From: JAKAVN01 sp963734845
Lineage (GTDB): Bacteria; Desulfobacterota; Binatia; Binatales; Binataceae
Direction: 5' to 3'
Assembly: GCA_963734845.1 (NCBI GenBank)
Contig: CAVTIS010000001.1
Coordinates: 124,001 to 188,000 of the forward strand
Length of the DNA: 64,000 nt
The notes below the pieces were generated by a model, which saw nothing but the letters and a program-made list of their open reading frames with translations, had not been told where the DNA came from and did not search any database. Of the stretch, positions 36,312 to 46,231 are shown piece by piece (the first letter of the stretch is position 1; every line of letters begins with the position of its first letter). Made by a program: the position numbers and the translations under genes.

Positions 36312-36980
36312 TTACTTGTCGAGCGTCGAGCCCAGCTCCGCGATCTTTTTCTTCAGCATGTTGACCAGCGCCGGGTAGCCGTCGTTATTGAGCACGCGAT
36401 TGAACTGCTGGCGATAATTGGCCATCACGCTGAGCGCGTCGATACTGAGGTCGTAGATCTTCCAGCTCGCACCGTCGCGCCTTACCAGGTAGTCGACCTT
36501 GATCGGCGGCGGCTTATCCTTGAGCAGCACGGTGCTATGGACCTCGGCGTAATCGGCGCCGTCGAATTGTTGGCCGGTGAAGTTGACGTTGGAACCGACC
36601 GCGGTCTCACGAATCTTCTGCACGCTGTATTCCTGCAGCTTGCTCAGGTAGACGTTCTCCATGAACGAGGCGAACAGCGGGACGAATTCGGCCTGCTGCT
36701 GGGGTGTGAGCTGGCGCCAATGATAGCCGAGCGTGGTGCGCGCCATGTCGGCGAAGTCAAAGTTGGCTTCTGCGATCTCGCGCAGCTGTTTGTCCCGCGC
36801 GGCCGTCGGGGTCTGGGTGTCGCGCACCACGGCAGTCGCCTGGTCAATGACCGCCTTGACCATCGCGGTCGGGTCGCTTCCCAGGACTGCGGCCGAGGCA
36901 GCCGCCTGGGCACGCGCGCGGCCCGGCATCAGGGTGAGGGCGGCAATCAACGCACTGGCAAGAAAGATCGCGTTCATCAT
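36312..36980 (-). CDS. mlaC: MlaC/Ttg2D family phospholipid-binding protein
   Basis: 222 aa. Signal peptide (IFLASALIAALTLMPGRARA) followed by the periplasmic MlaC fold with FDFADMARTTLGYHWRQLTPQQQAEFV and the Tol_Tol_Ttg2 core (VDYLVRRDGASWKIYDLSIDA-type segment). It ferries phospholipid between the outer membrane and an inner-membrane Mla ABC transporter. No other mla genes are present in the window, so it is an orphan copy or acts with hopanoid-type exporters. The start is 36980 or 36977 (two ATGs in a row). Confidence 0.88.
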   Translation of the reverse strand: MMNAIFLASALIAALTLMPGRARAQAAASAAVLGSDPTAMVKAVIDQATAVVRDTQTPTAARDKQLREIAEANFDFADMARTTLGYHWRQLTPQQQAEFVPLFASFMENVYLSKLQEYSVQKIRETAVGSNVNFTGQQFDGADYAEVHSTVLLKDKPPPIKVDYLVRRDGASWKIYDLSIDALSVMANYRQQFNRVLNNDGYPALVNMLKKKIAELGSTLDK

Positions 36981-37188
36981 TCTTGCGTTTAAGCACCAGC
37001 GGGACTTAACCGCTGCGTGATAATAGCCGTCGCCTGCGCGGCATCGTTGCGTAACCGGTGAATTGGACACTACGTATGAATAATCCATGCGCACCTATTA
37101 TCGACCCTTGCGCCGCGCTTTTAAACCACCCTGCGATTCTAAAATAACCGGATGCGCCAAGCGTCCGGATAGGCTACGCTATTTCGCG

Positions 37189-38064
37189 ATGCACAAGCGT
37201 GTGCTTTACGCTGCGGACCCGCGATGGGCCGCGATGGCCGAGCGGCTCGACGTGCTCATGGCGGACGGAGGATTCCGCACGCTCAAGGACGAAGCACGCA
37301 CGCGCGCCGGTTTGCTCAAGGGGCCTGACGGCGCGTGGGTGTTCGTCAAGCGCGTGCGCACCGGCTCGTGGGCGAGGGGGCTAATCGCAAGCGCGCGCGG
37401 TTCGCGGGTGCGGCGATGGCTTGAGGGGGCGGCGATGCTTTCGGTGGCGGGGTTCAACCGGCCGATGCCGCTGGCCGCGCTGGAGGTGCGGCAGGCCGGC
37501 GCCGTCAGCGAATCCTACCTCGTGTGCGAGGCGCTCAACGATGCGACCGTGCTGAGCGGCGCGGTACTGGGTGGCGGCAAAGTGCATTTTGGCTTCCGCC
37601 GCTCGTTGCTCAGCGCGGTGGCGCGCGAGGTTCGCCGTCTGCATGATGCGGGGCTTTACACGCTCGATCTCCAGGAAACCAATTTGATGGTCCAGGAGCG
37701 CGACGGCGCGCCGCCCCGGATAAGCTTCGTCGACCTCGAGGATTTCCGCCATGTGCGCTCGGTCTCCTGGCATCGAAGGCTGCTCAACCTGGTGCATCTC
37801 GACCGCAGCATCGGGCGCTTCCTGAATCGTCCCGCGCGGCTGCGCTGTCTTTACGACTATCTGGGCGCGAGCACGCAGGGGCGCGAGGAGCGGCGGCGCA
37901 TCCTGGGGCAGTTCTGGCAGCTGCGCGACGAGCTCGAGAATCGCAGCCGCGCGCGCGCGACTCGTCTGACCCCGGTGGCCGCGGCGGCGTCCGCCAGGCT
38001 CGCGCATGGCACCGCGGAGCCGGCCGCTGCGGACGGTTTTGCGCCGCCGCCGCGCAGCCACTGA
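37189..38064 (+). CDS. Lipopolysaccharide kinase-like protein (Kdo/WaaP family)
   Basis: 291 aa eukaryotic-like kinase fold. The catalytic loop is LHDAGLYTLDLQETNLMV (a D-x4-N pattern) and the metal-binding motif is FVDLEDF, as in KdkA/WaaP/RfaP that phosphorylate LPS core sugars. VFVKRV supplies the ATP-binding lysine. The ATG at 37189 removes an unconserved upstream extension. First gene of a plus-strand run with VIT1, ArnT-like and methyltransferase genes, suggesting work on a lipid-linked glycan. Confidence 0.82.
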   Translation: MHKRVLYAADPRWAAMAERLDVLMADGGFRTLKDEARTRAGLLKGPDGAWVFVKRVRTGSWARGLIASARGSRVRRWLEGAAMLSVAGFNRPMPLAALEVRQAGAVSESYLVCEALNDATVLSGAVLGGGKVHFGFRRSLLSAVAREVRRLHDAGLYTLDLQETNLMVQERDGAPPRISFVDLEDFRHVRSVSWHRRLLNLVHLDRSIGRFLNRPARLRCLYDYLGASTQGREERRRILGQFWQLRDELENRSRARATRLTPVAAAASARLAHGTAEPAAADGFAPPPRSH

Positions 38065-38098
38065 CGCCGCATACGTCGGCCGCGCATCGGCGGAGCCC

Positions 38099-38821
38099 AT
38101 GGCCTTCTCGATTCGCAGACGCGAGTACGATCACCACACCGAGCAGGTTCACGCGGCCGGCGGCGCGAGTTTGCGCGACCTGATGCTCGGGCTCAACGAC
38201 GGCCTGGTCGCGTCGTTCGCGGTGACCTCGGGCGTAGCCGGCGCGTTCACGGTGGGCAACATCGTGGTGATGGCCGGTCTGGCCGAGATGCTCGGCGGCG
38301 CGGTCTCGATGGGCCTCGCGGCGTTTATCTCGGCGCGCTCGCAAATCGAGTTCTACCATAGCGAGATCGAGCGCGAGCGCGACGAGATCCAGCGCTGGCC
38401 CGAGCGCGAACGCGAGGAGATCCGAACCATCTACCGCGCCAAGGGTTTCGGTGGCGACCTGCTCGACCGCATCGTGAGCCATATCACGGCCGACCCCGAG
38501 CGCTGGAGCGACGTGATGATGCGCGAGGAGCTGGGGATGGCGGTCGAATCTTTTGACAAACCGCTGCGCTCGGCCTTGACGGTGGGCCTGGCATATTTTG
38601 CGGGCGCCACGGTGCCGGTGCTCGGCTACCTATTTGTTCCGCCACGCGAAGGCCTGATCATCTCGGTGATCGCAACCGTCGCGACCCTGTTCGTAGTCGG
38701 CGCGGCCAAGACGATAATCACGGCGCGCCCGTGGTGGCGGAGCGGACTGGAGAGCATGGCAACCGGCATCGTAGCCGCGGCGGTGACCTACGGCGCCGGA
38801 CGTTTCTTCGCGCGCCGCTAA
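38099..38821 (+). CDS. VIT1/CCC1 family membrane protein
   Basis: 240 aa. Pattern of the VIT1/CCC1 iron/manganese transporter family: ASLRDLMLGLNDGLVASFAVTSGVAGA, then GGAVSMGLAAFISARSQ, a cytosolic charged loop (about 85-150) and three C-terminal helices. It would export Fe(II) or Mn(II) with proton exchange. It overlaps nothing and lies 35 bases after the kinase; the link with glycan genes may be only positional. Confidence 0.9.
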   Translation: MAFSIRRREYDHHTEQVHAAGGASLRDLMLGLNDGLVASFAVTSGVAGAFTVGNIVVMAGLAEMLGGAVSMGLAAFISARSQIEFYHSEIERERDEIQRWPEREREEIRTIYRAKGFGGDLLDRIVSHITADPERWSDVMMREELGMAVESFDKPLRSALTVGLAYFAGATVPVLGYLFVPPREGLIISVIATVATLFVVGAAKTIITARPWWRSGLESMATGIVAAAVTYGAGRFFARR

Positions 38822-38910
38822 ACACGCGCGCGGCTGACGCATCGCGACGCGCCCGTCAGGCAACCGGCGTTGACCTCAATAGCACAGACTCGCTATCTCT
38901 ACCCGATATC

Positions 38911-40422
38911 GTGATTCAGCAAGTTCGCTCGACTCCATGCGCAAGCGCCACGGCCGCCGCTTCGCCGCCACTTTCGCGTCGGGCGGCGGCCTTGGAGCTT
39001 GCGCTGACGGCCTGGCGCTCACCGCGGGTGTTCGCGTACATCCTGCTGGCGCTGGCGGTTATCATGGGCGCGTTCTACCGGTTCCATCGGCTGGCCCGCT
39101 GGGACATGAATGGCGACGAAGCCATCGCGTGGGCGGCTGCGATCAAGCCGACTCTGCGCCGGGTTTCGGCGACGTTCTGGCGGATCGAGAACGGTGGCAA
39201 GTTCCCGCTGTTCGACTTCGCGCTGCATGGATGGGTGCGGATGTTCGGCGACAGCTTGTTTGCGATGCGCGCGCTGTCGGCGGCGATGGGCACGCTCGCG
39301 ATAGTCCTGATGTTCGTCGCGGTACGGGAGATCTGCCGCGCGCTCCGCGGTGAAGCCTACGCCGCTGCGGGCGAGGTGGCTGGCGCGTTCGCCGCGCTTT
39401 TCTATGCCTTGAACCTCACGATAGTGGCCTCGGACCGGACCGCGCGCGAGTTTCCGCTGCTGACCGTGGTGGAACTGGCGCAGATAATTTTTCTGGTGCG
39501 AGCACAACGCCGCGCCAGTTGGACGAACTATTTGGGAATAGCGATCTTCACGGCGCTGATGCTCCCGATCAACTATACCGCGAGCTTCCTCCTTGCCGCC
39601 GAAGCGCTATGGCTTGGCGGCCTGCTTGTCGGCGCGTGGGCGGGCTCCACGCGCGCCCGCGAACTCGCCACCTTCGGGCCGGGTTTCGCCGTAATCGGTG
39701 GAATTGCGCTGCTCGCGCCGGTGCTGCCGCGCGTGTTCATCTCCTCGCGCGCGGCGGTGGAGCACAGCGCCGTCGACTGGATTAAACTTCAGCCGGTCAC
39801 TTGGCCGTATACGGTGCTGCGCGACGTGGCTGGCCGGCCCGCGCTATTCCATATTCTTGTCGCCCTGATGCTATTCGGGGTGTGGCGACAATGGCGTTCG
39901 GGACGCCTGGCCTCGGGGTTTCTGGCGGCCTGGATGTTGGGTCCGCTGCTGGCGGTATATACGGTGAGTTATCTGATTCAGCCGATGGAATTTCCGCGCT
40001 ATGTGCTGATCGCTTTTGTTGGGATGTTCGCTTTCGCCGGCTTCGGGGCAGGCAGCGTGCGCAGCACCGCCGTGCGGATCGCGATCGCGGTGATGGTCAT
40101 TCATTACTCGGCGCCGTTAATACGCAATTGGCAGCGGGGTTTGCGCGACGGCGCATGGCGCGAGGCAACCGCCCTGGCCGACCAGAGCGCCGCCGGCGGC
40201 CCGATTGCGGTCTGGCCGTCGATAAACCTCAATGTGGTCCGCTTCTACCTGCCGCCGGCGCGCCGGGCCGACGCGATCGGCGTTGACCGCAAGTGCGGCG
40301 CGGCGCCGGTGGCGATCCTGAGCGGCCGCGGCGTCGTTTCCGATAAGGAGATAGCCATGGCCGAGGCATGCTATCCGCGCGTGCTGGCGCGCCTGCAGCT
40401 GGTCGAGGTGCGCGGGCGCTGA
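38911..40422 (+). CDS. ArnT-like membrane glycosyltransferase (GT39/GT83 type)
   Basis: About 503 aa with many hydrophobic helices. The first periplasmic loop has MNGDEAIAWA, the D-E motif of lipid-linked sugar-using ArnT/PMT enzymes, and W-N-Y-T-rich segments follow. It would move a sugar from polyprenyl phosphate to lipid A, protein or another surface acceptor. No good start: GTG 38911 is the first candidate after the previous stop, TTG 38992 is the next before the first helix. The C-terminal soluble part (about 435-503) is short. Confidence 0.83.
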   Translation: MIQQVRSTPCASATAAASPPLSRRAAALELALTAWRSPRVFAYILLALAVIMGAFYRFHRLARWDMNGDEAIAWAAAIKPTLRRVSATFWRIENGGKFPLFDFALHGWVRMFGDSLFAMRALSAAMGTLAIVLMFVAVREICRALRGEAYAAAGEVAGAFAALFYALNLTIVASDRTAREFPLLTVVELAQIIFLVRAQRRASWTNYLGIAIFTALMLPINYTASFLLAAEALWLGGLLVGAWAGSTRARELATFGPGFAVIGGIALLAPVLPRVFISSRAAVEHSAVDWIKLQPVTWPYTVLRDVAGRPALFHILVALMLFGVWRQWRSGRLASGFLAAWMLGPLLAVYTVSYLIQPMEFPRYVLIAFVGMFAFAGFGAGSVRSTAVRIAIAVMVIHYSAPLIRNWQRGLRDGAWREATALADQSAAGGPIAVWPSINLNVVRFYLPPARRADAIGVDRKCGAAPVAILSGRGVVSDKEIAMAEACYPRVLARLQLVEVRGR

Positions 40423-40444
40423 GCCGGCCGAGACGTTCAACCTA

Positions 40445-41299
40445 ATGAAAATCGCGGAGCATCTAAATCGACGAAACCCCAAGAGCGCAGCAGTGCAGCC
40501 ATCGCCGGGCGGGGGCGCCGCGATGCCGGCCGGGGCGCCGGCGCACAACTATGCGCACAACTATGCGACCGATATCGAGCATCAGCGCGAAGTGTGGAAG
40601 CGCAAACCGGCGCTGCGCGCGATTTATTCTCACTGGTACGCGCAATGCGTCGAGGCGCTGGCGAAACATCAGCCCACGGTCGAGGTCGGCTGCGGCTCAG
40701 GCAACTTCAAGGCGTTTTATCGAGAATCGATCGCCACCGACGTGCTGATCGGTACCGGAGCGGAGCTGGTCGCCGACGCGATGGCGTTGCCGCTGGCCAA
40801 GGACAAGACGGGAAACATTGTCGCCTTTGACGTCATCCATCATCTGCAGCGTCCGCTCAGATTTCTCAGGCAGGCAATGGCGGTGCTTAAGCCGGGCGGC
40901 CGCCTGGTGCTGTGCGAGCCAGCGATGTCGCTTTGGTCAAAGCTCGTGTTCCGCTATTTTCACCACGAACCGTTCGATCTTTCCTGGCCGCTATTCGATC
41001 TCGACGGCCGTCCGCCGGATCCCGATCCCGGCCATTCGTTCTCGAACCAGGCCATTCCCGAGATCCTGTTCTGGAAAGAGCGCGAGCGCACGCTGGCGGA
41101 GCTCGGCGCGTGCGAATTGGTGGTGGCCCGAAAGTTTGGGTTTCTGCTCTATCCGCTAAGCGGCGGATTCAGTGTGCACGGCTTTTTGCCGTGCTACGGA
41201 CTGCCCGCGCTGATGAAGGCCGAGGACTGGGTCACGCGGCCGTTTTCGCGATGGCTCAGCGGCATGCGCATGCTGATAGTGTTGGAAAAAACTCACTGA
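40445..41299 (+). CDS. SAM-dependent methyltransferase
   Basis: 284 aa class I methyltransferase. VEVGCGSGNFKAFY is the SAM-binding motif, VADAMALPL and NIVAFDVIHHL the next two, and LKPGGRLVLCEP motif III. The N-terminal 45 residues are Pro/Gly/Ala-rich and carry a short tandem HNYA duplication. In the surface-glycan context a sugar or lipid hydroxyl is a plausible target (inference). Convergent with the sulfotransferase at 41319. Confidence 0.88.
   Translation: MKIAEHLNRRNPKSAAVQPSPGGGAAMPAGAPAHNYAHNYATDIEHQREVWKRKPALRAIYSHWYAQCVEALAKHQPTVEVGCGSGNFKAFYRESIATDVLIGTGAELVADAMALPLAKDKTGNIVAFDVIHHLQRPLRFLRQAMAVLKPGGRLVLCEPAMSLWSKLVFRYFHHEPFDLSWPLFDLDGRPPDPDPGHSFSNQAIPEILFWKERERTLAELGACELVVARKFGFLLYPLSGGFSVHGFLPCYGLPALMKAEDWVTRPFSRWLSGMRMLIVLEKTH
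40541..40564 (+). repeat. 12-bp tandem duplication in a methyltransferase
   Basis: GCGCACAACTAT occurs twice back to back (40541-40552, 40553-40564), giving AHNYAHNY in the protein. A simple replication slippage, in frame. Confidence 0.9.
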
Positions 41300-41318
41300 A
41301 CATGGACCGCCGCCCGAC

Positions 41319-42119
41319 CTATGCGGTGATTACGGCGGGGCGGTCCGTGTCGTAGCGAGCGAGCGCGCACAGCCGCTCATAGAGCCGGAGCGTCCGGCGC
41401 GGCACCGCGGCGCCCGGCCGCGAGCGATTGAGTTCGGCAGCGGCAAATTCGCGGTCGATCCCGATTCCCAGCCGGCGCTCCAGTTCCGCGTCCGCACTGT
41501 GGTCGAGCAACTGGTCGTAGTGGACGAACATCCAGTCGCCGCCCTGCGGATAGTGTACGTCCAGGATAAAGCGGTACATCGCCTCCCACACCTTGAGCGC
41601 CCAACGCTGATCCACCTCGGTGTCTTTCATGTGATCCGCGCGCTTGCATTCGCGCACGATGCTCGAGGCGGTGACCGCGGGATCGCGGAAAACGCATAGC
41701 AACAGCGCGTCGCCGATAAACGGGCGCCAGGCAGACAGAGTGTACGAGAATCTGGGATCCTTCAGGCAGAAGGGCTGACGCGCCGCCACCGCTGCGATCC
41801 GCCGGCTCATCGCCGGCGGACAACTGATCGACACGCCGGGGCGCAACACCGCGATCCAGTGCTGGTAGTTACCGAGGATGGGGATGTCGCCGAGGAGCAG
41901 CTTGCGGAGTCCGTGCGGCGGCGTTTTCGGAGCCGCGGGGGCGATCAGTTCATCGTTGATCTTGTTGACCTCGCGATCCTCGAAATAGCCCTTGGGATTG
42001 CCGATGTCGGCGGGCCACAGCTCCGCGCCCATGAAATAGCCGGCGCGGGCGAGAATTCCGGCCGCCATGCTGGTGCCGCTGCGGCCGGAGCCCAGGATCA
42101 GGCAATTACGCTGATTCAT
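41319..42119 (-). CDS. Sulfotransferase (separate branch)
   Basis: 266 aa. GSGRSGTSMAAGILARAG is the 5'-phosphosulfate-binding loop near the N-terminus, and LLCVFRDPAVTASSIV resembles the 3'-phosphate-binding segment. It uses PAPS to sulfate a hydroxyl or amine. It differs from the three tandem copies upstream, which have the PPRTGTTWL form. End of the minus-strand glycan run, 16 bases after a GT2 gene. Confidence 0.85.
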   Translation of the reverse strand: MNQRNCLILGSGRSGTSMAAGILARAGYFMGAELWPADIGNPKGYFEDREVNKINDELIAPAAPKTPPHGLRKLLLGDIPILGNYQHWIAVLRPGVSISCPPAMSRRIAAVAARQPFCLKDPRFSYTLSAWRPFIGDALLLCVFRDPAVTASSIVRECKRADHMKDTEVDQRWALKVWEAMYRFILDVHYPQGGDWMFVHYDQLLDHSADAELERRLGIGIDREFAAAELNRSRPGAAVPRRTLRLYERLCALARYDTDRPAVITA

Positions 42120-42135
42120 CGCGCGTGATTAGCGG

Positions 42136-43236
42136 TTAATAGAGCGCGAGCGGCGCGCCGCCGGCGAGCAATTCTTCGGCGAAGCCGGCGTGGCTGGGAG
42201 GCGCGGGCGGAATCTCCAGCAATCCTGCCAGGCGCATCGCTTCGAGCGCCGCGCGATGCGGCAACCGCGCATACCATGCCCGTAATACGTCGTCGCGCGT
42301 GAGCGCCGGGCGGTTGCCGTTGGCGGATGCGCCCCGTCCGTTTTTAAAAAGCGCGCCCAGCTGATGCCGCAGGCCTGGCCGCCACAGTCCGGGCTCGTAG
42401 CGCAGCGCGCAGAACAACGCGCAGCGCGCCTCGCGCATGTCGCCTGCTTCCAGACAGCGCAGGCCCTTAACTGTCAGCAGCCAGTGGTACAACGCCGCGC
42501 TGCGCACCGCCAGCTTTTCGCCCGGCTCGCCGTAGCGCTTGCGCATCCGCGCCGCGAACAGCTCGAAGCCAGGCGCGTACTTGCGCAAGCGCTCGACCAT
42601 AGGGGCGAGCCGATAATTAACCAGCGGCTCGGGCACGAAAGCGAAGTCGCCCATCTCGCGCAACAAGAACCAGAGCTCGGTATCCTCGAAGCCGGCGGCG
42701 CCCTGATATTCCTCAGCAAAGCCGCCGACCCGACCGAAGACCCAGCGGCGCAGGGTAACGCTGCTGGGCAGGATCGGCCACTGTCCCTCCTCCAGCAGGT
42801 CCTCCATCAGCGGCGGCCGCGCCATCCCCGGATGCATGAAGGTGGGCGCGAGCGGGCGGTTGTCAGCGTCAACCGGCACCACGTCGGAAAATGCCATGGT
42901 GGTGGTCGGATTGGCTTCCAGGGCCGCGATAGTTTTCTCAAGCCGCCCCGGGAGCCACGTATCGTCGGCGTCGAGGAAGGCCACGAAGTCGCCCAGCGCC
43001 TGATCGACGGCGTTGTTGCGCGACGCGGCGAGGCCGCGATTGTTTTTCTGCGAGATGACCCTGATGCGATCGCCATAGCCGGCCAGCACGTGCGGCGTGG
43101 CATCGGTCGAGGCGTCGTCCACCACGACCACCTCGAGGCTGGCGCACTGCTGCGCAAGGGCGCTATCGATCGCGCGCGTGATGCTTGCTTCGCCGTTGTA
43201 AACGGCGATTATCGCTGAGACCTGTGGCGCTGCCAT
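42136..43236 (-). CDS. Family 2 glycosyltransferase
   Basis: 366 aa inverting GT-A enzyme. VSAIIAVYNGEASI, VVDDASTDATP and the FLDADDTWLPGRL metal/nucleotide motif are present, with ED in AGFEDTELWFLL as probable catalytic acid region. The C-terminal about 130 residues are helical and not catalytic. Lies 24 bases after msbA in the transcription direction. Sugar donor unknown. Confidence 0.92.
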   Translation of the reverse strand: MAAPQVSAIIAVYNGEASITRAIDSALAQQCASLEVVVVDDASTDATPHVLAGYGDRIRVISQKNNRGLAASRNNAVDQALGDFVAFLDADDTWLPGRLEKTIAALEANPTTTMAFSDVVPVDADNRPLAPTFMHPGMARPPLMEDLLEEGQWPILPSSVTLRRWVFGRVGGFAEEYQGAAGFEDTELWFLLREMGDFAFVPEPLVNYRLAPMVERLRKYAPGFELFAARMRKRYGEPGEKLAVRSAALYHWLLTVKGLRCLEAGDMREARCALFCALRYEPGLWRPGLRHQLGALFKNGRGASANGNRPALTRDDVLRAWYARLPHRAALEAMRLAGLLEIPPAPPSHAGFAEELLAGGAPLALY

Positions 43237-43260
43237 CTCTTGCCGGCAAACCCCGGCCCG

Positions 43261-45129
43261 CTAGGCGTTCGCCGCGCCGCGCGCCGGCGCTTCGTCGTCT
43301 TCAGGCATGTAGAACTGCAGATCGCAGAGCTTCCGATACGCGCCGTCGAGCGCCAGCAGCTCTTCGTGCGTGCCCGCCTCGACGATCTCGCCGCTCACGA
43401 TCACGAAGATGCGGTCGGCGCGGCGTACGGTGGAAAGCCGGTGCGCGATCATCAGGGTGGTGCGGTTGACCATCAGCCGTTCGATTGCGTCCTGCACCAC
43501 GCGCTCGCCCTCGGAGTCGAGGTTGGAGGTCGGCTCGTCGAGGATCAGGATCGGCGCATTTTTGAGCAGCGCCCGCGCGATCGCAAGCCGCTGGCGCTCG
43601 CCGCCCGAAAGCCGCACCCCCAGCTCGCCGACCAGAGTCTCGTAGCCGTTGGGCAGGCGCGTGATGAAGTCGTGGGCGTTGGCGGCCTTGGCGGCGGCGA
43701 CGATCTCGTCGAAGTCTCCCGAGCCGCCGCCGTAGGCGATATTGGTGCGGATGGTGTCGTTGAACAGAAATGTGTGCTGCGAGACCAGGCCGATCTCGGC
43801 GCGCAGCGATTTGAGCGTGTAGCGCTTGGCATCGACGCCGTCTATCAGCATCTCACCCTTGTTGGGATCGTAAAAGCGCGGAATCAGATCGGAGAGCGTC
43901 GACTTGCCGCCGCCGCTCATTCCGACCAGCGCTACCGTCTCGCCCGCGCCGATCTTCATGTTGATATTGCGCAGCACCCACTCCCCATTGGGGTCGTAGC
44001 GGAAGTTGACCTTGCGGAACTCGATGCTGTGCGGGCCATGCTTGAGCTCGAGCGCGCCGGGCGCCTCGTAGATTTCGGGCGGATGGTCGATAATCGCGAA
44101 CACCCGCTCGGCCGAGACCAATCCCTGCTGGATCGAATTGTTGGTGCCTGCGATCCGTTTGAACGGTCTGTAGATGATCAGCATGGCGCCGATGAACGCG
44201 GCGAAGGTTCCGGGCGAACGGGACCCGACCAGCACTGCGGAAATGCCATACCACAGTACGGCCACCACCGCGCAGGCGCCCAGAACTTCGATGAACGGGC
44301 TGCTGAAGGCGCTGGCGCGCAGCACCCGGCGCATCATCCGGAGCTGCTTCTTGAGCATCGCGCGAAAGCGCTCGGATTCGTAATTCTCCATGCCGAAGGC
44401 CTTGACCACGCGGCACCCCTGCACCGCCTCCTGCATCAACACCGAAATGTCGCTCAGTTTGCGCTGCGCGCTCTTGGCAGTTTTGCGCACCCGCCTGGCG
44501 GCTCCGATGATCGGCAGGATCGCCACCGGAAATACCACGAAAGCCAGCAGCGCGAACTTGAAGTCCATCCAGAACAGACCGCCGACCAGGGCCACCAGCG
44601 TGAGGCTGTCGCCAACCAGCGAAATCAGGCTGTTGGTTATTATCGATGAGGCCATCTGAACGTCGCTGAGCGCGCGCGTCAGCAGATTTCCGGTGGGCGT
44701 CCAATTAAAGAACGAGAGCGGCAGGCGTTGCAGACGATCGTTGAATTCGGCCCGCAGGTCCATCGCCGTTTTCATCCCGATGTAGTCGGTCAGAAAACTG
44801 GCCAGGAAGTCGGTGAGCGCGCGCACCACGAACACCACCAGGATCCCGATACTGAGCATATGCAGCCGCGCCAGGTTATGCGGGTTGTTGGCCTTGATCA
44901 TCGAGAGCGAGTTGATGGTTTCCTTGAGCAGGTAGGGTATGGCGCCGTTAGCGGCGCTGAGCACCAGCATCGCCAACACCGACAGCGCGAGGTCGGGAAA
45001 AACATAGGGCCGCGCGTAGCCGAGCAGGCGCGTGTAAATCGCCATGTAGCGGCTTTTTTCTTCACCCTCCTTGGCGGGGCGCCACCAGAGCAGGGTTTCG
45101 CTCAACCCATGCCAGAATTTGTTACTCAT
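43261..45129 (-). CDS. msbA: MsbA-type lipid A/glycolipid exporter
   Basis: 622 aa half-transporter. A six-helix membrane domain (about 50-340) is followed by an ATPase domain: Walker A GMSGGGKST, signature VRLSGGERQRLAIARALL, Walker B LILDEPTS and H-loop IAHRLSTV, all intact. Family members flip lipid A core or related lipid-linked glycans. Surrounded by two GT2 and four sulfotransferase genes, so the cargo may be a sulfated glycolipid (inference). The C-terminus is short and acidic. Confidence 0.9.
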   Translation of the reverse strand: MSNKFWHGLSETLLWWRPAKEGEEKSRYMAIYTRLLGYARPYVFPDLALSVLAMLVLSAANGAIPYLLKETINSLSMIKANNPHNLARLHMLSIGILVVFVVRALTDFLASFLTDYIGMKTAMDLRAEFNDRLQRLPLSFFNWTPTGNLLTRALSDVQMASSIITNSLISLVGDSLTLVALVGGLFWMDFKFALLAFVVFPVAILPIIGAARRVRKTAKSAQRKLSDISVLMQEAVQGCRVVKAFGMENYESERFRAMLKKQLRMMRRVLRASAFSSPFIEVLGACAVVAVLWYGISAVLVGSRSPGTFAAFIGAMLIIYRPFKRIAGTNNSIQQGLVSAERVFAIIDHPPEIYEAPGALELKHGPHSIEFRKVNFRYDPNGEWVLRNINMKIGAGETVALVGMSGGGKSTLSDLIPRFYDPNKGEMLIDGVDAKRYTLKSLRAEIGLVSQHTFLFNDTIRTNIAYGGGSGDFDEIVAAAKAANAHDFITRLPNGYETLVGELGVRLSGGERQRLAIARALLKNAPILILDEPTSNLDSEGERVVQDAIERLMVNRTTLMIAHRLSTVRRADRIFVIVSGEIVEAGTHEELLALDGAYRKLCDLQFYMPEDDEAPARGAANA

Positions 45130-45268
45130 CGGCTCCTTGCACGCCGCCTTTAGCGCGACTTCACGGCTTGGGCCGCGCCGCCCGCTTGCGGGGGGCTGAA
45201 CGGCCAGCCGCCATCTTAATATAGCTGTTTATATCCTGGCCCGGTTCGCAACCGGGGAATAATCAATA

Positions 45269-46231
45269 CTAGCGGAAATAGTTCTCAAGCTCCGGCTTTG
45301 TTCGGTTGCCGCGGACGATCCGACCGCTGAGCACGCGGGCCACCGACATCGGCAGGAAGGTGCGCAGCCAGCGCGATGCGGCGCGAACCTGAAACGGCCC
45401 GTAACGCATCGCGCAGGCGAACGCGCGGCGCGCGCGCAGCTTGTCGCCGTCGCGCAGGGCAACCAGTCCCGCGTAGCCCCAGGCCGAGACGAAGGCGTTG
45501 GTGGATTCGCGGATGAGCCGTTGACCGGCCTCGCCATAACGCTCGGATACCAGCCGTCCGAAAACCTGGTAGCCCTTGGCGTACTTCATCATTCGCTCGT
45601 TCGGCGGAGTGGTCCGATATCTCACCAGGCGCTGTGGTACATAGGCGAAATCGCCCTGCTCGCGCATCGTCAACCACATGTACGGGTCCTCGAAGCCCGG
45701 CCGAGTGAAGCTCTCGTCAAAGCCGCCCGCCTGTTCGAAGGCGTTTCGGCGCATCATCGCCGCGCTGGTCAGGATCGGCCACCATCGGGTCAGCAACTCG
45801 TCCATCGTGGGCGCGTGCGCGGTATACTCGTCGATGAAATTGATCTCGAGTTCGTGACCGTAGTCGTCCACCGGGACCACGTCGCAAAACGCCAGCGCCA
45901 CCGACGCCGCTCCATCCAGCTCGTCGGTCAGAGTCTTGAGCATCCCGGGCAGCAACACGTCGTCGGCGTCGAGGAAGGTGAAGTACTCCGCCTCCGGGCT
46001 GGCGGCCGCGGCGCCGGCGTTGCGGGCGGCGGAAGGGCCGCGGTTGCTCTGGCGCAGAACTTTGATGTCGGGGCCGTAAGAACCCAGGATCCGCGGGGTC
46101 GCGTCGGTAGAGCCGTCGTCAACCACGATTACCTCGGGCCGCTCGCACTCCTGGGCGAGCGCGCTATCGACGGTCCGCCGAATAGTGGCGACGCCGTTGC
46201 GCACCGGGATAATAACTGAGACTCGACTCAT
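45269..46231 (-). CDS. Family 2 glycosyltransferase
   Basis: 320 aa. VSVIIPVRNGVATI, VVDDGSTDATP, FLDADDVLLPGML and PGFEDPYMWLTM match the GT2 fold and are close in order and spacing to the GT2 at 42136. The ATG at 46231 is chosen because it starts the conserved beta strand; an open frame to 46264 adds eleven unconserved residues. Probable duplicate pair with the downstream GT2, on either side of msbA. Confidence 0.92.
   Translation of the reverse strand: MSRVSVIIPVRNGVATIRRTVDSALAQECERPEVIVVDDGSTDATPRILGSYGPDIKVLRQSNRGPSAARNAGAAAASPEAEYFTFLDADDVLLPGMLKTLTDELDGAASVALAFCDVVPVDDYGHELEINFIDEYTAHAPTMDELLTRWWPILTSAAMMRRNAFEQAGGFDESFTRPGFEDPYMWLTMREQGDFAYVPQRLVRYRTTPPNERMMKYAKGYQVFGRLVSERYGEAGQRLIRESTNAFVSAWGYAGLVALRDGDKLRARRAFACAMRYGPFQVRAASRWLRTFLPMSVARVLSGRIVRGNRTKPELENYFR

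Noticed and set aside
43240..44649. Plus-strand frame of 469 codons opposite msbA
   Set aside because: Antisense shadow; sequence is composition-driven and shows no motif.
45240..45256. Hairpin CCCGGTT-CGC-AACCGGG before msbA as a terminator
   Set aside because: Short stem and no T-run on the minus strand; too weak to call.
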